Notes under the pieces: model-generated
The model's input: only the letters and a program-made list of their open reading frames with translations
Databases searched by the model: none
What the model was told of the DNA's origin: nothing
Program-made: the position numbers and the translations under genes
Shown here: positions 17,210 through 25,719 of the stretch, in pieces
Layout: each line of letters starts with the position of its first letter
Numbering within the stretch: the stretch's first letter is position 1
Source: Kocuria marina
GTDB lineage: Bacteria > Actinomycetota > Actinomycetes > Actinomycetales > Micrococcaceae
Direction of reading: 5' to 3'
Assembly: GCA_014652975.1 (NCBI GenBank)
Contig: BMZV01000003.1
Coordinates: 124,001 to 188,000 of the forward strand
Length of the DNA stretch: 64,000 bases

Positions 17210-18598
17210 TCAGTTCCCCGTGTCCTCCGCCGACGACGCCGCGTCGCCGGCAGCGTCGCCGCGCGCACCCACCGCGGCGAATCCGGACTCGAGGTCCGCG
17301 AGGATGTCGTCGATGCCCTCGACACCCACGGACAGCCGCACGAATCCCGGTTCCACGCCGGCCGCGAGCTGCTCCTCGTCCTTGAGCTGGGCGTGCGTCG
17401 TGGAGGCGGGGTGAATCACGAGCGAGCGCACGTCGCCGATGTTCGCCACGTTGGAGTGCAGGCTCAGGGCGTCCACGAACGCGACACCGGCGTCCCGGCC
17501 GCCGTCGAGCACGAAACCGAGCACCGACCCGGCACCGTTGGGCGCGTACTTCAGGGCGCGGTCGTGCCAGCGCGAGGACTCGAGACCGGCGTAGGACACC
17601 GAGCGCACCTCGGGGCGGGCCTCGAGCCACTCGGCGACCTTCTGCGCGTTGGCCACGTGACGTTCCATGCGCAACGACAGCGTCTCGATGCCCTGCTCGA
17701 TCAAGAACGCGTTGAACGGAGAGATCGAGGTCCCCAGATCGCGCAGCAACTGCACACGCGCTTTGAGGATGTACGAGAGGTTGACGCCGAAGGCCCCGTC
17801 CGCACCGAGATCGCGGGCGTAGACGAGCCCGTTGTACGTCTCGTCCGGCTGGTTGAAACCGGGGAAGCGCTCGGGGTCCCGCGAGTAGTCGAACGCTCCG
17901 GTGTCCACGATGAACCCGCCGATCGCCGTGCCGTGGCCGCCCAGGAACTTGGTGGCCGAGTGCAGCACGATGTCCGCGCCCCACTCGATGGGCCGCACCA
18001 GGTAGGGCGTGGCGATCGTGTTGTCCACGATGAGCGGGACACCCGCCTCGTGGGCGATCCCGGCGATCGTCTCGATGTCGAGCACGTCGTTGCGGGGGTT
18101 CGGGATGGATTCACCGAAGAACGCCACGGTGTTCTCGCGCACCGCGTCCCGCCACTGCGCGGGATTGTCCGGGTCCGAGACGAACGTGGTCTCCACGCCC
18201 ATGCGCGGCAGCGTGTGCTTGAGCAGGTTGTACGACCCGCCGTACAGGGACGGGCTGGCCACCACGTGGGTTCCGGCGCCGCCCAGGTTGAGGATCGCGA
18301 GCGTGGCCGCGGCCTGCCCGGAGGAGACCATCAGGGCCCCCACGCCGCCCTCGAGGGACGCGACCCGGTTCTCCACGACCTCCGTGGTGGGGTTGGTCAG
18401 GCGCGAGTAGATGGGACCCATCTCCTCAAGCGCGAACCGGGCCGCCGCCGTGCGGGCGTCCGGGAACACGAAGGACGTGGTCTGGTGGATCGGCAGGGCG
18501 CGCGACCCGGTCACAGGGTCGGGGTTCTGGCCCGCGTGGATCTGTCGGGTCTCGAACGACCAGCCCTGGGGATTGTCGGGGGTGGGAGCGGTGCTCAT
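17210..18598 (-). CDS. metY: O-acetylhomoserine aminocarboxypropyltransferase / cysteine synthase
   Basis: 462-aa PLP enzyme of the Cys/Met metabolism family; makes homocysteine from O-acetylhomoserine and sulfide. N-terminus [20 protein letters not shown], then [20 protein letters not shown], the PLP Lys in [20 protein letters not shown] and the C-terminal [20 protein letters not shown] start it at the ATG 18598 because AGAAGGAGTACGGCC precedes it; the frame is open upstream, but that DNA is the riboswitch. It is first gene of metY-metX. An acidic/Ala tail ([16 protein letters not shown]) holds one dispersed 11-mer copy. Confidence 0.95.
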   Translation of the reverse strand: MSTAPTPDNPQGWSFETRQIHAGQNPDPVTGSRALPIHQTTSFVFPDARTAAARFALEEMGPIYSRLTNPTTEVVENRVASLEGGVGALMVSSGQAAATLAILNLGGAGTHVVASPSLYGGSYNLLKHTLPRMGVETTFVSDPDNPAQWRDAVRENTVAFFGESIPNPRNDVLDIETIAGIAHEAGVPLIVDNTIATPYLVRPIEWGADIVLHSATKFLGGHGTAIGGFIVDTGAFDYSRDPERFPGFNQPDETYNGLVYARDLGADGAFGVNLSYILKARVQLLRDLGTSISPFNAFLIEQGIETLSLRMERHVANAQKVAEWLEARPEVRSVSYAGLESSRWHDRALKYAPNGAGSVLGFVLDGGRDAGVAFVDALSLHSNVANIGDVRSLVIHPASTTHAQLKDEEQLAAGVEPGFVRLSVGVEGIDDILADLESGFAAVGARGDAAGDAASSAEDTGN

Positions 18599-18604
18599 GG
18601 CCGT

Positions 18605-18671
18605 ACTCCTTCTCGGAAGGATCAGGGGTCCGGTGGCGATCCGCACGGTGCCCGTGCTGTGACCGGGCACC
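18605..18671 (-). promoter_or_regulatory. metY: expression-platform hairpins of the metY leader
   Basis: Between aptamer and start codon two stem-loops are visible on the transcript. At 18648-18671 GGTGCCCG pairs with CGGGCACC. At 18608-18620 CCTTC-CGA-GAAGG folds so that the right arm covers the AAGGAGT Shine-Dalgarno. No U-run follows the first stem, so translation control by hiding the ribosome binding site is more likely than termination. The small stem is weak, only 5 bp. Confidence 0.5.
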
Positions 18672-18710
18672 AATGACCCGCGCTTGCCGCACGACGTCGG
18701 TCGACGCCAC

Positions 18711-18794
18711 GGCCAGGTCCTCACCCAGGGCACCCCACCGCGGAAGGGAGGGTTGCCGGTCAGCTAGCTGGGGCTTCGCGCTGACTCTCGTGAC
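18711..18794 (-). promoter_or_regulatory. SAM-IV riboswitch aptamer
   Basis: The transcript strand reads GTCACGAGAGTCAGCGCGAA, then GCCCCAGCTAGCTGACCGG, CAACCCTCC, CCGCGGTGGGGTGCCC, GGGTGAGGACCTGGCC. Those blocks in this order are the conserved core of the SAM-IV riboswitch, an S-adenosylmethionine aptamer known from Actinomycetales upstream of sulfur and methionine genes. It lies about 110 nt upstream of metY, the expected target. Its 5' part (18760-18794) coincides with the last codons and TGA of the decayed glutamate symporter gene. The 3' limit is approximate. Confidence 0.9.
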
Positions 18795-19491
18795 CTATTA
18801 CCTCATTGTCCGAACCCGGCGGGGCGGGAGTCAAGCCGGGGACGCTGCGAGCGGGCTCGTGGTCAGTGGCCGCTCGTTCCTGCTGTTCCATCTCCCGGGT
18901 GTGCAGTTCCCGGTCCTTCGTCTCACGTGGATGGAAGTAGAACAGACCCGTGAGCACCGCGATCACGAACACCGCGAGCATCACGAAGAACAACGGCCCC
19001 ACACCGGTCAGGTAGATGACGGGGATGGCCAGCGCCGTGACCAACCCGCCCCCGAAGAACGGTTCGAACACCAGCTGCTTGTCACCGAACGCCTCGAACA
19101 CCGGGTCTTGGCCTCCGGGTCCACCACGCGCATGAGGATCAGCCCGGTGGCGGTCACACCCATGGACGGGTGGAAGTCACCGATACCGCGCCCGAACCAA
19201 TAGCGACCGATGATGCGGGGTGCCAACCACAGGAAAATGGCCACGTTGAACGCGATGCCGACCACCGCCAGGATGGTGAACGCCGCCAACCACGGCCGCG
19301 ATGGACATGTGCCGGGAGAACGGTTCCACGGAGGACGGGCGGCTGGTCATGGTGCCGGCGGGGTAGTACTCGTCGCTGCGGAACAGGCTCTGGACCCAAC
19401 CCACCTTGACGCGCACGAACTTCCCCAGGAACAGGGCGACTCGGAGGATCAGGAGTGTGAAACCGACGGCATTTGCGGACACGGGAACCAC
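18760..19491 (-). pseudogene. Na+/glutamate symporter (GltS/ESS-like) remnant
   Basis: Three pieces of one membrane transporter in different frames. The N-terminus (GTG 19491) reads VSANAVGFTLLILRVALFLG, KFVRVKVGWVQSLF. After a large internal loss come MSIAA and, shifted, AAFTILAVVGIAFNVAIFLW ... IIGRYWFGRGIGDFHPSMG ... LMRVVDPEAKT, then after another frameshift near 19100 FEAFGDKQLVFEPFFGGGLV ... LTGVGPLFFVMLAVFVIAVL and a hydrophilic tail. About 244 codons remain against roughly 450 in the family. The ESS/GltS assignment rests on the N-terminal and EPFxGGG motifs. The tail reads into SAM-IV aptamer sequence and stops at its TGA. Confidence 0.68.
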
Positions 19492-19762
19492 CTCGTAGTG
19501 ATCGGGATCGATATCGGTCTCAGGTCATATAGCGAGGGTTCGGTCGGAGACTCCCCGGCTGATGCTGCGAACTCCAGCCTCTGAGACGCGCGTCTCGTTG
19601 ACCTGGACCAACACAGTCCCCGCCCGAATCAGCCGTCCCGATGCCAGGTCTCGGGAGGTGCGGAGAGCCGGCCCTGCCCACCGGAACGGGCGGCGCAGGT
19701 CACACACTCGCCGGGCTCGCGCTCGATTTGGTGGCCCGTGTGGCCGGTGCCACCATGGCGTC

Positions 19763-20401
19763 ATGAACTTGGATCACGTTTCCTTCGCGGCTCAGCCCGA
19801 CGGCCTCGAGGCCACCACCGAACGCATCGCGAACCGGTTGGGGATCGAACCGGTCAAGGGCGGTGTGCACCCCCGTTTCGGCACCCGGAACATGATCCTG
19901 CCGCTCACCGACCACCAGTACGTGGAGGTCGTCACGGTGCTCGAGCACCCCGCCGCGGAGAAGGCGCCGTTCGGTCAGGCCGTCCGTGCCCGTTCCGACG
20001 CCGGCGGCGGCTGGCTCGGCTGGGTCGTAGAGGTCCCCGACCTCGCGCCCTTCGAGGCCAAGCTGGGCCGCCCCTCCGTGCCCGGTGGCCGGTTGTTCCC
20101 CGACGGTCGGCAGCTCGAATGGCATCAGATCGGCGTGAAGGGTTTGATCTCCGACCCGCAGTTGCCGTTCATGGTGCACTTCGATTCCGAGGACGAGATG
20201 CACCCGTCCCAGGCGCGGATCACGGACGTCCGGTTGAGCGGGATGGAGATCGCCGGCTCCCCCGACCGCGTCACGGAGTGGCTCGGCGGTCCCGTGGAGG
20301 ACGTCCTGGGCTCGCTGGACGTCACCTGGTGCGCCCCCAACGGCACCCCCGGGGTCATGGCCGTCTCGTTCGACACCCCGGACGGCACCGTCACCATTTG
20401 A
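19763..20401 (+). CDS. VOC family protein (glyoxalase-like domain)
   Basis: 212 aa. N-terminal MNLDHVSFAAQPDGLEATTE and HPRFGTRNMILPLTDHQYVE, then a second half (VRLSGMEIAGSPDRVTEWLG), the paired beta-alpha-beta-beta-beta pattern of the vicinal oxygen chelate fold; most like the Glyoxalase_3-type proteins of actinobacteria. His5, His36 and Glu45 in the first half could be metal ligands. No enzyme activity can be assigned. The ATG at 19763 has no clear Shine-Dalgarno. Confidence 0.78.
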   Translation: MNLDHVSFAAQPDGLEATTERIANRLGIEPVKGGVHPRFGTRNMILPLTDHQYVEVVTVLEHPAAEKAPFGQAVRARSDAGGGWLGWVVEVPDLAPFEAKLGRPSVPGGRLFPDGRQLEWHQIGVKGLISDPQLPFMVHFDSEDEMHPSQARITDVRLSGMEIAGSPDRVTEWLGGPVEDVLGSLDVTWCAPNGTPGVMAVSFDTPDGTVTI

Positions 20402-20423
20402 TCTGGTTCCCTTCGGTGCGGCC

Positions 20424-20434
20424 GACGACGCCGC
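20424..20434 (+). repeat. intergenic copy of dispersed 11-mer GACGACGCCGC
   Basis: An exact copy lies between the convergent stops of the VOC gene (20401) and the CPBP gene (20453). Not coding in this spacer. See the finding on the dispersed 11-mer. Confidence 0.7.
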
Positions 20435-20452
20435 TCCGCCCGGTCTCCGGCA

Positions 20453-21217
20453 TCAGCCCGCGAGCAGTTGCGGGGCCAGGAAGCCCACGGTGTCCAGGAG
20501 GGCGTGGGCGATCAGCAGCGGCATGAGTCGACCGCCGCGGCGGTAGAGCCACACGAACACGAGTCCCATGACCAGGTTCCCGAGCGTGGGTCCGAACCCC
20601 TGGTACAGGTGATAGCTGGCCCGCACCACCGCGGAGGCCACCGCCACGAGCCACCACGACCATCCGAGGGATCGCAAGCGCTCGCACAGGAACGCCACCA
20701 CGATCATCTCTTCCACGATCGAGTGGCGCAGCGCGGAGAGCACGAGCAAAGAAACCGCCCACCAGGTCTGCTCCATGGTGGATGTGGTGATCTGCGCGGT
20801 GATCCCCAGGGACCGACCCACCTGATAGAGCACCAGGGTGCCGCCGCCCATCACCGCGAACAGGCCCATTCCCCACAGCGTGTCCCACGCGGGTCTGCGC
20901 CCATCCACCCCGATCCTGCACAGCACGCCGGGGATCCCCCGCGCCACCCCGGCCATGAGGTACAGGGCCAGCAGCACGGGGACGAGCGCGAAGCCGATGC
21001 CCGTGAGCTGGCGCAACGCGTCGATCAGGGGGACGCTGCTCAGGGGCCGGTTGAGCGTCGTCGTGGTGTCGGCCAGCGAGGACCGCATGAGCACCTCGGC
21101 CAGATCCAGCACGGCGTAAACCGCGGACGCCCCGAGGGACACGCCGAGCACCAGGACGATCTGAAGCCACGTGTCGGCGCGCGACATGCCGCGCTGCGAA
21201 GGGGTGGGAGTCTGCAC
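20453..21217 (-). CDS. CPBP family intramembrane metalloprotease
   Basis: About 254-aa polytopic membrane protein. CPBP (Abi) motifs: SIVEEMIVVAFLCERLRSLG with the paired Glu, ASYHLYQGFGPTLGN with the His, and IAHALLDTVGFLAP with the second His/Asn-type motif. These are putative intramembrane endopeptidases used in prenyl-protein-like processing or bacteriocin self-immunity. The start is uncertain: GTG at 21217 is chosen, ATG at 21187 or GTG at 21250 are possible; none has a good ribosome binding site. Confidence 0.8.
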   Translation of the reverse strand: MQTPTPSQRGMSRADTWLQIVLVLGVSLGASAVYAVLDLAEVLMRSSLADTTTTLNRPLSSVPLIDALRQLTGIGFALVPVLLALYLMAGVARGIPGVLCRIGVDGRRPAWDTLWGMGLFAVMGGGTLVLYQVGRSLGITAQITTSTMEQTWWAVSLLVLSALRHSIVEEMIVVAFLCERLRSLGWSWWLVAVASAVVRASYHLYQGFGPTLGNLVMGLVFVWLYRRGGRLMPLLIAHALLDTVGFLAPQLLAG

Positions 21218-21273
21218 GGGACCATTGTGGCCGCTCGCGAGCGGGACCACGTCTGCGCGTCCCCACTCGTCCC

Positions 21274-21279
21274 TAGACT
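21274..21279 (+). promoter_or_regulatory. -10 box of a leaderless promoter (oligopeptidase)
   Basis: TAGACT ends 6 nt before the ATG at 21286 and no Shine-Dalgarno is present, so transcription probably begins at or next to the start codon. Confidence 0.55.
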
Positions 21280-21285
21280 GTGGGC

Positions 21286-23628
21286 ATGACTTCCGAGCAG
21301 CTGTCCTATCCCGTGGCCCCGAGCCGCCCGGTGGAACGCACGTTCCACAGGCACACCTTCGCCGATCCCTACGAGTGGCTCCGGGACAAGGACTCCCCCG
21401 AGGTGCGCTCGCACCTGGACGCCGAGAACGCCTACGCGGAGGCCACGACCGAGGATCTGGCGCCCCTGCGCGAGCGGATCTACGGGGAGATCAAGGACCG
21501 CACGCTCGAGACGGACCTGTCCGTGCCGTCGCGTCGCGGGGACTGGTGGTACTTCACGCGCACGGTCGAGGGCGGCGCCCACCAGATCTTCTGCCGCGTC
21601 CCGGTCACCGACCCCGCGCAGTGGACACCGCCCACCGTGGAACCGGGCACCGCACTGGACGGCGAACAAACCCTCCTGGACGCTAACGCCGCATCCCAGG
21701 AGCACGACTTCTACGCGCTGGGCGCCTTCAGCGTGTCGGAGGACGGCTCCAGGTTGGCCTGGTCCGAGGACACCGCAGGTGACGAACGGTTCACGATCCA
21801 GGTCAAGGATCTCGCCACGGGACAACTGCTCGCGGACCGGATCGAGCAGACCTCGTACGGCGCGTTCCTCACACCGGACGCCTCCCAGCTGATCTACATC
21901 GTCGTGGACGAGTCCTGGCGGCCGTGGCGCGTGTACCGGCACGTCATCGGCCGGGACGCATCCTCCGACGAGCTGCTGTTCCAGGAGGACGACCCCGGTC
22001 TGTGGCTCGGGGCCGAGCTCTCCGCGGACAAGCAGTGGCTCATGCTGTCCTCGTCCTGCTCGGAGTACAGCGAGTACCGGATCCTGCCGTTGACCGAGCT
22101 GGCCGACTCCCCCACGGATGAGCCGGTCGCCGATGCGTCCGACGACGCCGCTGGGCCGGCTTCCCTGCCCTGGCGCGTCATGATCTCGCGCGAGGACCGG
22201 GTGCTCTACGAGGTGGAACCCCTCACGGTGGCCGGCCAGGACTACGTGCTCCTGACCCACGACGCGCACGCCCCCAACGGCCGGGTGAGCCTCATGCCGC
22301 TCGGGCACGCGGGCCGTGCCCTCGCGGACCTCGAGCTCACGGACGTCATCCCGGCGTCGGAGGACGTGCGGATCGAGTCCTGTGTTCCCACCGCCACCCA
22401 CCTGGTCGTGGCCCTGCGCGCGGACACCACGCCCCGGGTCCGCCTGATCCCGCGCCGCGCGGTGGACGAGATCGTTGCGGGCCCACGCGAGGCAGTGCCC
22501 TCGACATCGGACACGGGCTCAGGACGCCTTGCGGACTCGGACGACGCCGCGGCGTCGAGCGCGGCGGCCGGTGCGGCGTCGCCGTCGTTGCTGGACGGGG
22601 CCGAGGCCGCGTTCGACGAGGAGCTCTACACGAGTGGCGTGCTCTCCGCGGAGTACGAGAACCCCGTGGTGCGGGTGTCCTACACGTCCTTCGTGACGCC
22701 GCCGCGCGTCTACGACATCCCCACGGCCGAACCCGGCGAGTCCGGGACGAACGAGTACGGCGTGGGCGAGCCCGTCCTGCGGCGCGAGGCCACCGTGCTG
22801 GGCGGGTACCGCAGCCAGGACTACACCGTGGAACGGGACTGGGCCGTGACCGAGGACGGGACCCGGATCCCCGTGAGCATCGTGCGCCGCGCGGACCTGG
22901 ACCCCACCCGCCCCGCTCCCGTGCTCCTGTACGCCTACGGGTCCTACGAGATCAGCACGGACCCCGGCTTCTCCGTGTCCCGGTTGTCGCTGCTGGACCG
23001 GGGCGTGATCTGGGCGGTCGCGCACGTGCGCGGCGGTGGCGAACTCGGCCGCGGGTGGTACGAGAACGGTAAGAAGGACACCAAGACCAATACGTTCACC
23101 GACTACGTGGCCGTCACCCGCCACCTCGCCACCCGCCCGGACGTGGACGCCCAGCGGATCGCCGTGATGGGTGGCTCGGCCGGCGGCCTGCTCGTGGGAG
23201 CCGTGCTCAACCTCGCGCCCGAGCTGTACTGTGCGGCGCTCGCGGCGGTCCCGTTCGTGGACCCGCTGACGTCCATGCTCATGCCCGAGCTGCCGCTCAC
23301 CGCCCTCGAGTGGGAGGAGTGGGGCAACCCCGTGGACTCGGCCGAGGTCTACGAGTACATGCGTTCGTACTCCCCCTACGAGAACCTCCGGGACGCGGAC
23401 TACCCGCCCGTCCTGGCGGTCACGAGCCTCAACGACACCCGCGTGCTGTACGTGGAACCGGCCAAGTGGGTCGCCGCCCTGCGCACTCGTGCCCGGCACC
23501 CGGAGACCGTGGTGCTGCGCTGTGAGATGGCGGGCGGCCACGGTGGCGCGTCCGGGCGCTACTCGCAGTGGAAGGACACCGCCTGGGAGTACGCGTGGCT
23601 CGCGCGCTACCTGGGGGTCGCGGACTGA
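21286..23628 (+). CDS. S9 family oligopeptidase (oligopeptidase B-like)
   Basis: 780-aa cytoplasmic serine peptidase: N-terminal beta-propeller (DPYEWLRDKDSPEVRSHLDA near the start) and C-terminal alpha/beta-hydrolase. Seen: LLYAYGSYEISTDPGFSVSR, AHVRGGGELGRGWYENGKKD, nucleophile GGSAGGLLVGAVLN, Asp in SLNDTRVLYVEPAKW and His in MAGGHGGASGRYSQW. Oligopeptidase B cleaves after basic residues in short peptides. Two low-complexity inserts (ASDDAAGPAS and DSDDAAASSAAAGAAS) interrupt the propeller, each holding one exact dispersed 11-mer (22141 and 22540). Leaderless start at 21286 chosen over a GTG 6 nt upstream. Confidence 0.92.
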   Translation: MTSEQLSYPVAPSRPVERTFHRHTFADPYEWLRDKDSPEVRSHLDAENAYAEATTEDLAPLRERIYGEIKDRTLETDLSVPSRRGDWWYFTRTVEGGAHQIFCRVPVTDPAQWTPPTVEPGTALDGEQTLLDANAASQEHDFYALGAFSVSEDGSRLAWSEDTAGDERFTIQVKDLATGQLLADRIEQTSYGAFLTPDASQLIYIVVDESWRPWRVYRHVIGRDASSDELLFQEDDPGLWLGAELSADKQWLMLSSSCSEYSEYRILPLTELADSPTDEPVADASDDAAGPASLPWRVMISREDRVLYEVEPLTVAGQDYVLLTHDAHAPNGRVSLMPLGHAGRALADLELTDVIPASEDVRIESCVPTATHLVVALRADTTPRVRLIPRRAVDEIVAGPREAVPSTSDTGSGRLADSDDAAASSAAAGAASPSLLDGAEAAFDEELYTSGVLSAEYENPVVRVSYTSFVTPPRVYDIPTAEPGESGTNEYGVGEPVLRREATVLGGYRSQDYTVERDWAVTEDGTRIPVSIVRRADLDPTRPAPVLLYAYGSYEISTDPGFSVSRLSLLDRGVIWAVAHVRGGGELGRGWYENGKKDTKTNTFTDYVAVTRHLATRPDVDAQRIAVMGGSAGGLLVGAVLNLAPELYCAALAAVPFVDPLTSMLMPELPLTALEWEEWGNPVDSAEVYEYMRSYSPYENLRDADYPPVLAVTSLNDTRVLYVEPAKWVAALRTRARHPETVVLRCEMAGGHGGASGRYSQWKDTAWEYAWLARYLGVAD

Positions 23629-24737
23629 TCGGGGGAGCCGTCCGGGGCCAGGGCATCGCGGGTGGCGGGGCTGAGCCAGTCCCCCACCTCACCGCGCAGC
23701 ACCAGTTCCGCGGCGGCCCTGGCGAGTGCCGAACTCGTCTGGAACCCGTACCCGCCCTGCCCCGCGAGCCAGAACATACCCGGTGCCACCGGGTCCCAGC
23801 CGCACACGGGGACGTCGCTCGGACGCTCCGTGCGCAGTCCGGTCCACGCCTTGACCACGCCCGTGATCCGCAGGCTGGTCTCCCGCTCGATCGTGGCGAT
23901 CAGCCCGGCGACGGCGCCCTCGTGCGGTTGGGCGTCGCACGGTTCGCTGGGTTCGGCCTCCCCGAGCGAGATCATGGCGCCCGCGGCGTCGGGGCGGTAG
24001 TACCAGTCCTCGGCGGCATCGTCGACCATGGGGTGTTCCGGCGGCATGGGCTCGGCCAAGGTCACGAGGGCCGCCGTGCGCCGCAGAGGCCGTAATCCCT
24101 GGGGCGCCGCGCCGAACAGCGCTCCCACCTCGTCCGCCCACGCACCCGCGGCATTGACGACCGTGGCGGCACGCACGGTCTTCGGCGGGGCGGCGTCGAG
24201 GGTCAGCTCCCACAGGTCCCCGGCCCGCCTGGCATCGGTCACGCGGCTGTTCGTCCGGATCTCGACGCCGGCTGCCAGCGCTCGCTCGCGATGCCATGCC
24301 ACGAGGGCGGTGGCATCCGTGCGCACGGCGGACTCGTCCACGGCTGCGGTCCGGAAGCGCTGCGGGTTTACCCGCAGTTCGGGGCACAGCTCGAACAGTT
24401 CGGCGCCCTCAAGGGTACGCAGCCCGGGAACGGTCATGGCGGCCACGTCCTCGGGCGAGCCGGCGACGACGAACGAGCTGGGCCACGCGAGCGGAGCCGC
24501 CAGATAGTTGCCAGCTTCGAGCAACCGGGCAATGCTCCAGCGGGTGAGCTCGAGCACCGGTTCCGGACCGTAGCTCGGGATCAGTTGCTGCGCGGACCGG
24601 GAGGACGTGTGCATTGCCGCGTCCCGTTCCGCCTCCAACACGAGGATTCCCTCACCAGTCCCCCGGTGTTCCGCCAGCTCCGAGGCCGCGGACAATCCGG
24701 CGATGCCTGCTCCGATGATCGCGATCTCAGTCGTCAT
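23607..24737 (-). CDS. FAD-dependent oxidoreductase (DAO family)
   Basis: 376 aa. N-terminal FAD-binding Rossmann motif TEIAIIGAGIAGLSAASELA and LVLEAERDAAMHTSSRSAQQ, a middle substrate domain and the C-terminal DAO signature WTGLRTERPSDVPVCGWDP ... AGQGGYGFQTSSALARAAAE. Closest in pattern to D-arginine dehydrogenase/glycine oxidase-type amine oxidases; the substrate is a guess. ATG at 24737 with TGAGGTC upstream. Its last 22 nt overlap the 3' end of the convergent oligopeptidase gene. Confidence 0.83.
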   Translation of the reverse strand: MTTEIAIIGAGIAGLSAASELAEHRGTGEGILVLEAERDAAMHTSSRSAQQLIPSYGPEPVLELTRWSIARLLEAGNYLAAPLAWPSSFVVAGSPEDVAAMTVPGLRTLEGAELFELCPELRVNPQRFRTAAVDESAVRTDATALVAWHRERALAAGVEIRTNSRVTDARRAGDLWELTLDAAPPKTVRAATVVNAAGAWADEVGALFGAAPQGLRPLRRTAALVTLAEPMPPEHPMVDDAAEDWYYRPDAAGAMISLGEAEPSEPCDAQPHEGAVAGLIATIERETSLRITGVVKAWTGLRTERPSDVPVCGWDPVAPGMFWLAGQGGYGFQTSSALARAAAELVLRGEVGDWLSPATRDALAPDGSPDQSATPR

Positions 24738-24872
24738 GACCTCATTGTGGCACCCCACCGGTCGCATCCCGGAAGCCGGCGAGGAATCCTCCGGCTCGGC
24801 AATCGGGGCCCCGCAGGATGCCGTGGCGTGACAGCCCACACCGTGGGATCCGGGCCGGTTCCGGGTACGACA

Positions 24873-24912
24873 AAGCCCCGCCCCACACCGGGATCGGTGC
24901 GGGGCGGGGCTT
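24873..24912 (-). terminator. rho-independent-like terminator of rpf
   Basis: AAGCCCCGCCCC pairs with GGGGCGGGGCTT around a short loop; on the minus strand it is followed by TTTGTCG. It lies about 66 nt after the rpf stop. Confidence 0.8.
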
Positions 24913-24978
24913 CGAGGGGTCAGCGGCGGACCTCGGTCCTCCGCATCACCCGGTCATCGCAAGCGATGAGTGCCTGGA

Positions 24979-25719
24979 TCAGGCGGGGATGTTCAGAACC
25001 TGGCCCGGGAAGATCAGGTTGGCGTCCGCCACGGTGCCGGAGTTGGCGGCGAACAGGGCCTGCCAGCCACCGTTGACACCCAGCTTGTTGGCGATGGTGC
25101 CCAGGGTGTCCCCGGCCTGCACGGTGTAGGTGCCGGCGGCGGGAGCGGCCTGCTGCACGGGAGCCGCGGGAGCGGAGTAGGTCACGGCCGGAGCCTGGGC
25201 CACGGGGGCAGCCTGCTGCACCGGAGCAGCCTGCTGCACCGGTGCCGCCTGCTTCACGGGCGCGGCCTGCTGGACTGGAGCGGGAGCAGCCTGCTGCACC
25301 GGGGCAGCCTGCTCAACCGGAGCAGCCTTCTGGACGGAGGAAGACTGCGGGGCCACGGAAGCGGTAACCGGAGCGGTGTAAGAACCGCCGGAAATCATGC
25401 CGGAGCACTCCCACTGGCTCGGGCCGGAACGCTCCATCAGCGCAGCCGCAGCAGCGTCCTGCACGTGGGCGGGAGCATCGGCGGCGTTGGCGTAGCCAGC
25501 GGTGATGGCGCCCATGCTCTGCCAGGTGGAGGTCAGGAACTGGTAGGCACCCGAGGCACCGGAGGAAGCGTTGTGCGCCTGGTAGTTTCCACCGGACTCG
25601 CACTGCTTGATCGCGTCAAGGCTGGGAGCGGCGTTGGCGGGAACGGCGAACGCGCCCACGGCCACGCCGCCCATCAGGACAGCAGCGGCACCACGGCGAA
25701 TAGCGGTTGAAGTCTTCAT
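24979..25719 (-). CDS. rpf: resuscitation-promoting factor (lytic transglycosylase plus LysM)
   Basis: 246-aa secreted muralytic protein. A signal peptide (MKTSTAIRRGAAAVLMGGVA, cleavage after about ANA-30) precedes the Rpf domain at 31-105: DAIKQCESGGNYQAHN with the catalytic Glu, GASGAYQFLTSTWQSMG and the second Cys in GPSQWECSG. Then comes a linker of tandem VQQAAP/VKQAAP repeats (about 125-195) and a LysM domain (GTYTVQAGDTLGTIANKLG ... NLIFPGQVLNIPA). This Rpf-linker-LysM order is that of Micrococcus Rpf. It cleaves peptidoglycan and helps cells leave dormancy. GGAG lies 6 nt before the ATG. The repeats are near-identical in DNA, so repeat number may vary. Confidence 0.95.
   Translation of the reverse strand: MKTSTAIRRGAAAVLMGGVAVGAFAVPANAAPSLDAIKQCESGGNYQAHNASSGASGAYQFLTSTWQSMGAITAGYANAADAPAHVQDAAAAALMERSGPSQWECSGMISGGSYTAPVTASVAPQSSSVQKAAPVEQAAPVQQAAPAPVQQAAPVKQAAPVQQAAPVQQAAPVAQAPAVTYSAPAAPVQQAAPAAGTYTVQAGDTLGTIANKLGVNGGWQALFAANSGTVADANLIFPGQVLNIPA

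Noticed and set aside
18599..18733. Upstream in-frame extension of metY to 18733
   Set aside because: This DNA is the riboswitch leader and the ATG at 18598 has a strong ribosome binding site.
19525..19764. 79-codon minus-strand ORF upstream of the VOC gene
   Set aside because: No clear start signal or domain; composition resembles non-coding GC-rich DNA.
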